This document shows, in pieces, positions 59,665-64,000 of a stretch of DNA of 64,000 nucleotides (position 1 is its first letter; every line of letters starts with the position of its first letter). A program made the translations under genes and the position numbers. Below the pieces are notes generated by a model. The model had not been told where the DNA came from, did not search any database, and saw only the letters and a list, made by a program, of their open reading frames with translations. The DNA comes from a virus, in IMG/VR virus record IMGVR_UViG_3300027782_000037, positions 62,001 to 126,000 of that record; one strand, written 5' to 3'.

Positions 59665-60456
59665 TTATTTATTATGACCACAGTTATCACCGTGCCAACG
59701 AGCGTACATACTCACACTTGAGGTCTTTCCGCAATGCTCGCAAGTCTTTTTCATCTGACTTGGATGTGTGCCATTAGCTAATCTCGCTAAGTTACCTGCG
59801 CTACCCACAAAGTTGTGTGTGCCTTCTGCGATGCGTTTATTGTTTAGTTCCGGACCTAAAAAGTTATGACGCCCTTCCTCAATAAGTCGTTTGTTTAGTT
59901 TACCACCAGCATTAGGCGCATTACCGTTTTGCCATTGATGAATTCCTTCTTTAGAACGACGAGTACTTGGATTATTTTTGAGCCATATATGATTACCACT
60001 AGCCATAGCTGCTTTGGCATTTTGTCCATCTTTGTTTGGGTTATCTCGTTTAAAAATATGGTCACCTGAATCTACTAAACTATTTTGTATTTCTGAAAAT
60101 ACTTTATGAAATTCATCTGGCCGTTTATGAGACCAATGATTTTCACCCTTAAATTTGTCTACAATTTCAGGGTTTTTCATTGGGTTATTATCAGTATCAA
60201 ATCCAATAGGATCAGGTGTACGATTCATACAATTAGGTTTACCAAAATTTTCTGCTAGATATTTTCTTTCTAATTCTTTAACTTCAGCAAAAGATTCAGC
60301 ATACTCAAGTATTTCTCTTGTAAGTGTAGATTTATCTTTGATAGATAAAGGCCATTTGCCAGATCCAATATAACCGTCATCTATATTGTCAGTGCTATGC
60401 CTACCAATGTAATATTTTCCATTTTTATGGATTGTTTTATATATAAAATGTTTCAT
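59665..60456 (-). CDS. GIY-YIG homing endonuclease-like protein
   Basis: I choose ATG 60456 (263 aa, MKHFIYKTIHKNGKYYIGRHST). FIY at residues 4-6 and YIG at 16-18 form the GIY-YIG pair, with R19 next to it; GYIGSGK near 28-34 is typical of phage Seg-like enzymes. The middle has three or four NUMOD3-like DNA-contact repeats (NHWSHKRPDEF, NHIWLKNNPSTRR, RHNFLGPELNNKR, THNFVGSAGNLARLANGTHPS). The end has a zinc-finger-like C-E-H-C-G-K-T...H-G-D-N-C. It lies between gp23 and a fibre gene, with a promoter box exactly 5 nt before ATG. The ATG choice is supported by that box. Confidence 0.85.
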   Translation of the reverse strand: MKHFIYKTIHKNGKYYIGRHSTDNIDDGYIGSGKWPLSIKDKSTLTREILEYAESFAEVKELERKYLAENFGKPNCMNRTPDPIGFDTDNNPMKNPEIVDKFKGENHWSHKRPDEFHKVFSEIQNSLVDSGDHIFKRDNPNKDGQNAKAAMASGNHIWLKNNPSTRRSKEGIHQWQNGNAPNAGGKLNKRLIEEGRHNFLGPELNNKRIAEGTHNFVGSAGNLARLANGTHPSQMKKTCEHCGKTSSVSMYARWHGDNCGHNK

Positions 60457-60461
60457 ATGTT

Positions 60462-60468
60462 TATTTAT
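60462..60468 (-). promoter_or_regulatory. Late promoter box ATAAATA placed for a leaderless transcript
   Basis: The minus strand reads TTACATAAATAAACATATG, with exactly 5 nt (AACAT) between the box and the endonuclease ATG. No Shine-Dalgarno sequence is present. Confidence 0.55.
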
Positions 60469-60513
60469 GTAATCTGCTGCGTTACTACAATAACATAGGT
60501 ACAAATAAAAGTC

Positions 60514-60540
60514 AACAAAAAAGCACCTTGCGGTGCTTTC
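60514..60540 (-). terminator. Strong intrinsic terminator after gp23
   Basis: An AAGCACC / GGTGCTT stem with a GCAA tetraloop on the minus strand is followed by a TTTTTT run. It lies 45 nt after the gp23 stop and ends the head operon. Confidence 0.9.
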
Positions 60541-60581
60541 CTGAAACTTCCCATCCCTGAGTTGTTTGTATTGCGTTTGTA

Positions 60582-61778
60582 TTAACTGAACGACAAGTTT
60601 TGAACGGCTATCTCGCCAACGTAGTCGGCGGCATTTCCAAAACTGCTGGCAGTATTAGTGAGCTCGACAAACCCGTACCTTGTCATAAATGATACGACTG
60701 GTTCGAATGTGCTTGGATCCAACACAACGCCAGATGACATCAGCGGAATGTATGGGCAATAGAACGCAGCGGCATCCGCCTCTGACGAACCTTTGTAACC
60801 AACCAATACTGATTGTGTATCTGGAGCATAGCTGTTTACGAATACACGTAATGAACCATTTAATGTACCAACAAACTTAGTGTTTGTAGGAGCTTCAAAT
60901 GTTCCTTCTGTTGTACGAGCAAAAGCTGATGTTGTTGCAGATTGTAGTACTGTTAAAGCAGCACTTGAAACAACGGCCCAGTTACCAGCGCCACGACGTG
61001 TGCGTTGGGCGATCAAGTTAGCAACTCTATTGATCAGAACAGCTAGTGCAGCATGTTCATCACCAACGAATGTAGCAGTACCTGATACTGTAGCTTGGTT
61101 GTATGTGTACTCTGTAGCAGCCAGACTGCTTAATGATAAGAGAATCTCTTGATCGATTTCAGCTGTGATTTCTTGGGCCAAAGCAGCCATAATTTCTGCT
61201 TCAACGTCAATACCATGCATAGCTTGTGCGTCTTGTGCTGATTCAAATGTCCAACGGGCTTGTAACTTACGTGTCTTTGCTTCGACAGCTTGTTTCAAGA
61301 TTTGGATACTGATTTGCTTACCGCCAGTACCTTCCATAGTAGCTGTATTGTTACCGGTATAAGCGGTAGCAGTAGTAGTACCTTGTGGAACTGTTGAGTA
61401 TGCTGTAGCAATGGTGAATGGGCTTAAAGCTTCTTGACCAGCTGTTACGCTTGTTGCAGCTAAACTGTTGTCAGTCAATGACTGAGCATAGCGTACACGT
61501 AATGTATGGATCTGTGAAACAGGGCCAGTCATTGGTTGTACACCAACCAACTCGTTAGCGATAACGGTTGGCATTACACGTCGGATAACTGGCAGAATTA
61601 CACGGTTTAATGTAGCAATGTTGCCTGACGCTGTTGAACCCGTTGACGCATTTTCTTTCAAATACTTACGGGTGTTTTCTAGGATTACAGACATTGAGCT
61701 ACGCTTTGAGCCACCTAGGCCTTCTAGCAACGCATCTTTTGTCTCGCCCCAACGGCTTTCTAATAACGCTTGTGACAT
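60582..61778 (-). CDS. 23: Major capsid protein (gp23)
   Basis: This 398-aa protein has T4 gp23 hallmarks: LNRVILPVIRRVMPTVIANELVGVQPMTGPVSQIHTLRVRYA (about residues 54-98), FTIATAYSTVPQGTTTATAYTG, ALAQEITAEIDQEIL, WAVVSSAALTVLQSA, VLVGYKGSSEADAAAFYCPYIPLM and FMTRYGFVELTNT. T4 gp23 is 521 aa, so the insertion domain is absent or short. The N-terminus has several I/L-x-E motifs (LLE at 17-19, ILE at 32-34, LKE at 40-42). Cleavage after LKE-42 would release the mature form starting NAST. It assembles the head lattice with the vertex protein (not in window). A strong terminator follows. Confidence 0.93.
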   Translation of the reverse strand: MSQALLESRWGETKDALLEGLGGSKRSSMSVILENTRKYLKENASTGSTASGNIATLNRVILPVIRRVMPTVIANELVGVQPMTGPVSQIHTLRVRYAQSLTDNSLAATSVTAGQEALSPFTIATAYSTVPQGTTTATAYTGNNTATMEGTGGKQISIQILKQAVEAKTRKLQARWTFESAQDAQAMHGIDVEAEIMAALAQEITAEIDQEILLSLSSLAATEYTYNQATVSGTATFVGDEHAALAVLINRVANLIAQRTRRGAGNWAVVSSAALTVLQSATTSAFARTTEGTFEAPTNTKFVGTLNGSLRVFVNSYAPDTQSVLVGYKGSSEADAAAFYCPYIPLMSSGVVLDPSTFEPVVSFMTRYGFVELTNTASSFGNAADYVGEIAVQNLSFS

Positions 61779-61798
61779 TTAAGTCTCCTTTTTTCTTT

Positions 61799-62896
61799 TT
61801 ACAGCCCTGCCAACCGCTTAAGATCAATGACGTTGCTGTCGCTTTCGTCTTCTTGCTCTTGGACACGGGCAGATTTATCGCCAGTTGCTTCAGTTAATCT
61901 TTGGGTGTTAGCTGGTTGAGCAGCTTTTGCCGAACGGTTTTCTAAAACGGCTGGTAGATACTTTTCAAAAGCACCTTTCAAACGACTTGTTTGAACGCTT
62001 TCAAGTAAATTACGCATTACTTCTGCTTTTTCTTCATTTAGAGGATTAAGCAATTCTTCCATTGTACGTGTACGTACATTAGATTCTTTTAGGATGCGTA
62101 CTTCACGTTCCTTGGATTCGACTAAGACAGTTGCTTTCTTAGCGAATTTGATGGCTTCGGCAATTTTCTGATCTTTGTAAGCAATCATATCATGCAGTTT
62201 ACGAACTTCTGCTTTCTCATTTAAGTGAGTAGCACCGAATTCTGCTGAGTATGCTTCAAAAATACGACGACCAAAATTGTTCTCGCGAGCAACTTGGATG
62301 TCTTCTTTCAATTGGCCGAGTTCAGCCTTGAGATGCCGGGATACAGAGCGTGACATTTTTTCAGCAGATTCTTTTACGAAACGATGCTTTAGTGATTCTA
62401 ATTGATGGCGTGCGTTTTGAACTAGGCGAACCTTAGTTTCAACTACATCACGTTTATCTTCTTGGAATTCACGGATTTCACGTGCTAACGCATGAACGAT
62501 AAAGCCTTCTAACTTAGCTAGGCCTTCGTTATGTGTTTTGCGATCTCTACGCAATTCGCCAATTTCTTCCGCTAATTTAGACACCATGAAGTTGTTAAAC
62601 TTGTTAGTGTCTTCTTTAATTTTGCGTTGGAATTTAACGCGATCTTCAGCAAGAGCAGCTTTTTCTGCTTTCAACTGACGAACTTCTGCGATAAGACTTT
62701 CTGATACCATGCGATCTAGGGCTTCCACCATCACTTGTTTGTCATGCTCGTAGCGTTGTGCAAACTCTTCGCGGAGTTCTGCACGGGCTTGTTCCTTGGC
62801 TTCAACAATTCTGGCTTCCCAGGCTTCGTTGATTTCTGCTTTCGCTTCCTCGGTTACAAACTCGCTATCTAGTAACGGTTTCAATGCGTCTAGCAT
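61799..62896 (-). CDS. 22: Prohead scaffold core protein (gp22-like)
   Basis: This 365-aa protein is highly charged and almost entirely helical with long heptad-like runs (QARAELREEFAQRYEHDKQVMVEALDRMVSESLIAEVRQLKAEKAALAEDRVKFQRKIKEDTNKFNNFMVSKLAEEIGELRRDRK). It lies between gp21 and gp23 as in T4, where gp22 (269 aa) is the main internal scaffold, degraded by gp21 during maturation. Here it is somewhat longer. The C-terminal GAFEKYLPAVLENRS and EQEDESDSNVIDLKRLAGL segments contain I/L-x-E-like sites. It precedes gp23 by 20 nt, with AAAAGGAG as ribosome-binding site for gp23. Confidence 0.9.
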   Translation of the reverse strand: MLDALKPLLDSEFVTEEAKAEINEAWEARIVEAKEQARAELREEFAQRYEHDKQVMVEALDRMVSESLIAEVRQLKAEKAALAEDRVKFQRKIKEDTNKFNNFMVSKLAEEIGELRRDRKTHNEGLAKLEGFIVHALAREIREFQEDKRDVVETKVRLVQNARHQLESLKHRFVKESAEKMSRSVSRHLKAELGQLKEDIQVARENNFGRRIFEAYSAEFGATHLNEKAEVRKLHDMIAYKDQKIAEAIKFAKKATVLVESKEREVRILKESNVRTRTMEELLNPLNEEKAEVMRNLLESVQTSRLKGAFEKYLPAVLENRSAKAAQPANTQRLTEATGDKSARVQEQEDESDSNVIDLKRLAGL

Positions 62897-62897
62897 A

Positions 62898-63548
62898 TTA
62901 TTTTCCTTCGATCTTCAGACCACGTATTAAACGAATCACTTCGCTCGATACGTATTTCTGCGCTTTGTTGCTTTTAGCCGGATCCTTAAACATTTCCAAT
63001 AACCTTTGCCCGCCGGCGTGATTTAACAAGCCTTCGTAAATTGCTTTTGGATATGCGTTTGGAGCACTTGGCTGGGCAACTACATCAACAGTGACGATTT
63101 CAAAATCACTGACATGTCCGTTGTTGTCGTTGACGTTTCCTGATCCACGACTACTAACCCCTAGTTTAACGCCCGAGTCCAACATGGTCTTAACCAGTTG
63201 TCCCATGGGTGTTGGTAATATCTTTAACTTGCCATAACCGCAAGGACCTTCCATCCACATACCTTCAATCATATGTGAAACACGATCCAGGTTAATTTTC
63301 AAATCATCTGGGTGGTCTACTTCACCTAATACACTATGCCCTGATTTAATTTGTTCGTTGATGGTGTCTACAGCGTTGGCTATTTCGTTGACAGGATATA
63401 CACGTTCATTGGCGTTTCTTACGCCGCCCTCAATACAAATACCCTTCATGTAAAGGGTTTTGCCGCCATCTTTGGCTTCCTCAGTTTCGAGGACTACTCG
63501 AGCCTGAGTGAAGCTTAGATGTTCTTTGAGATATGTGTTACGAGCCAT
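62898..63548 (-). CDS. 21: Prohead protease (gp21)
   Basis: This 216-aa protein has the T4 gp21 family core: GICIEGGVRNANERVYP (about residues 36-52), VLGEVDHPDDLKINLDRVSHMI with the catalytic H79, then LGVSSRGSGNV with the catalytic Ser at 132-133, and DFEIVTVDVVAQPSAPNAYPKAIYEGL. T4 gp21 is a serine protease that cuts scaffold and internal proteins after I/L-x-E and matures the capsid. The C-terminal 40 residues are helical and may be the auto-cleaved regulatory tail. It is one base upstream of gp22 and is the only protease visible here, so it should act on the leaders described elsewhere. Confidence 0.93.
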   Translation of the reverse strand: MARNTYLKEHLSFTQARVVLETEEAKDGGKTLYMKGICIEGGVRNANERVYPVNEIANAVDTINEQIKSGHSVLGEVDHPDDLKINLDRVSHMIEGMWMEGPCGYGKLKILPTPMGQLVKTMLDSGVKLGVSSRGSGNVNDNNGHVSDFEIVTVDVVAQPSAPNAYPKAIYEGLLNHAGGQRLLEMFKDPAKSNKAQKYVSSEVIRLIRGLKIEGK

Positions 63549-63557
63549 ATCAGTCTA

Positions 63558-64000
63558 TTAACCTTTTGGAAAAGGTGTTTTTGTATTTACGCCAGTTGCC
63601 TGGGATAAATGTGGCTTAGGTGCTGGGGCTAATTTAGCATTTGCTCCGCCTTTAGCTGGCGTGTTTTTAAATTTTCCTGCTCCTGGAAGATCGCCACGTC
63701 CTTTGTCAGCATAGCTGCTTGGTGCACGGTATGCTGATGTACCATCTGGGTTTGATTCAGAGGCAACATTGCGTACTGGCTTACCCTGCATTCCGGCTGC
63801 GCCCGAGTTAAATGTTGTTGGCGATCTAGTATTAGCACCGTTGTCACCCATTTTAGCTGGTGCAACTTTCTCTAAACTAACGTTTTCCATCATACCCATG
63901 CCGCCTTCTTCATCATCAAATTCTGATGTGTCATCGTCTGCATAAGCGTCACCGCCTACGTCGCCGTCAACTGGTTCCATGTCAAATTCGTCGCCGCCCA
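63558..64000 (-). CDS. Partial prohead-core-like protein; 5' end outside window
   Basis: The frame is open to the right edge of the window, so the start is not visible; about 147 C-terminal residues are seen. The sequence is acidic and disordered (GGDEFDMEPVDGDVGGDAYADDDTSEFDDEEGG), then MENVSLEKVAPAKMGDNGANTRSPTTFNSGAAGMQGKPV, and a Lys/Pro-rich tail (GKFKNTPAKGGANAKLAPAPKPHLSQATGV). In T4, small core proteins gp67 and gp68 lie just upstream of gene 21. The position and acidity support a prohead-core or head-internal protein. The similarity to marine phage proteins of this type is from memory. Confidence 0.65.
   Translation of the reverse strand, partial: GGDEFDMEPVDGDVGGDAYADDDTSEFDDEEGGMGMMENVSLEKVAPAKMGDNGANTRSPTTFNSGAAGMQGKPVRNVASESNPDGTSAYRAPSSYADKGRGDLPGAGKFKNTPAKGGANAKLAPAPKPHLSQATGVNTKTPFPKG

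Noticed and set aside
1-64000. tRNA genes, integrase or transposase genes
   Set aside because: I saw no cloverleaf-like stretch in the short intergenic gaps and no recombinase motifs; gaps are almost all under 130 nt. A tRNA scan was not possible.

Overview
The window is 64 kb of a large T4-like (Straboviridae/Kyanoviridae-type) contractile-tailed phage, almost certainly from an uncultured aquatic virus. The evidence is a set of recognisable T4-type late genes: prohead protease gp21, scaffold gp22, major capsid gp23, sheath gp18, tube gp19, a second tube-fold protein (gp54-like), neck gp13 and gp14, sheath terminator gp15, small terminase gp16, head-completion nuclease gp4, dNMP kinase gp1 and a DexA-type exonuclease. 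Several small proteins and fibre end-domains resemble those of marine T4-like phages. The host cannot be read from the sequence. No tRNA, CRISPR array, integrase or transposon was seen. Family assignments rest on reading motifs and remembered family features, not on database searches.

Layout, right to left (most genes are on the minus strand). 64000-60582 is the head module: a partial prohead-core-type protein, gp21, gp22 and gp23, closed by a strong terminator. A GIY-YIG homing-endonuclease-like gene follows (60456-59665). 59632-22388 is a very large adhesion module: glycine-rich adhesin-like proteins, a beta-helix spike, a LamG-type protein, a six-repeat Kelch-like protein, and four giant fibres (about 1110-1775 aa) built from 17- and 23-residue repeats. 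A TPR-glycosyltransferase gene is inserted in it on the plus strand, and a 2OG-Fe(II) oxygenase lies in its minus-strand run. 21739-18544 is a plus-strand island with gp14-like neck, gp15 and a Nudix hydrolase. 18497-14091 returns to the minus strand: gp13, unknown proteins, and a tightly coupled exonuclease/acetyltransferase/dNMP kinase cluster. After a plus-strand HNH-like gene, 13693-6725 carries gp18, gp19, a gp54-like protein, a small conserved protein, gp4 and gp16. 6699-1 carries a 203-aa protein, a 1457-aa low-complexity protein with a peptidoglycan-binding repeat, and a cassette of small proteins.

The most interesting signals are as follows. (1) Small proteins at the left end share an N-terminal leader (MRxxEFI/L-x-E type) that looks like the T4 capsid-targeting sequence with a gp21 cleavage site. 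Two of them also share the same C-terminal motif around unrelated middles, suggesting a cassette of proteins packaged in the head. (2) Five genes have a T4-late-type TAAATA box exactly 5 nt before ATG and no Shine-Dalgarno sequence, which predicts leaderless late mRNAs. (3) The gp15 gene appears to start at ATT. (4) The sheath protein is nearly twice T4 size and carries inserted adhesion-type modules. (5) The fibre region is a set of modular paralogues sharing interchangeable blocks.

Regulation visible in the sequence: late-promoter boxes (CTAAATA/ATAAATA) precede most transcription units, four intrinsic terminators are visible on the minus strand, and many genes are coupled through ATGA or TAATG junctions. 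There is no gene-free stretch longer than about 130 bases.
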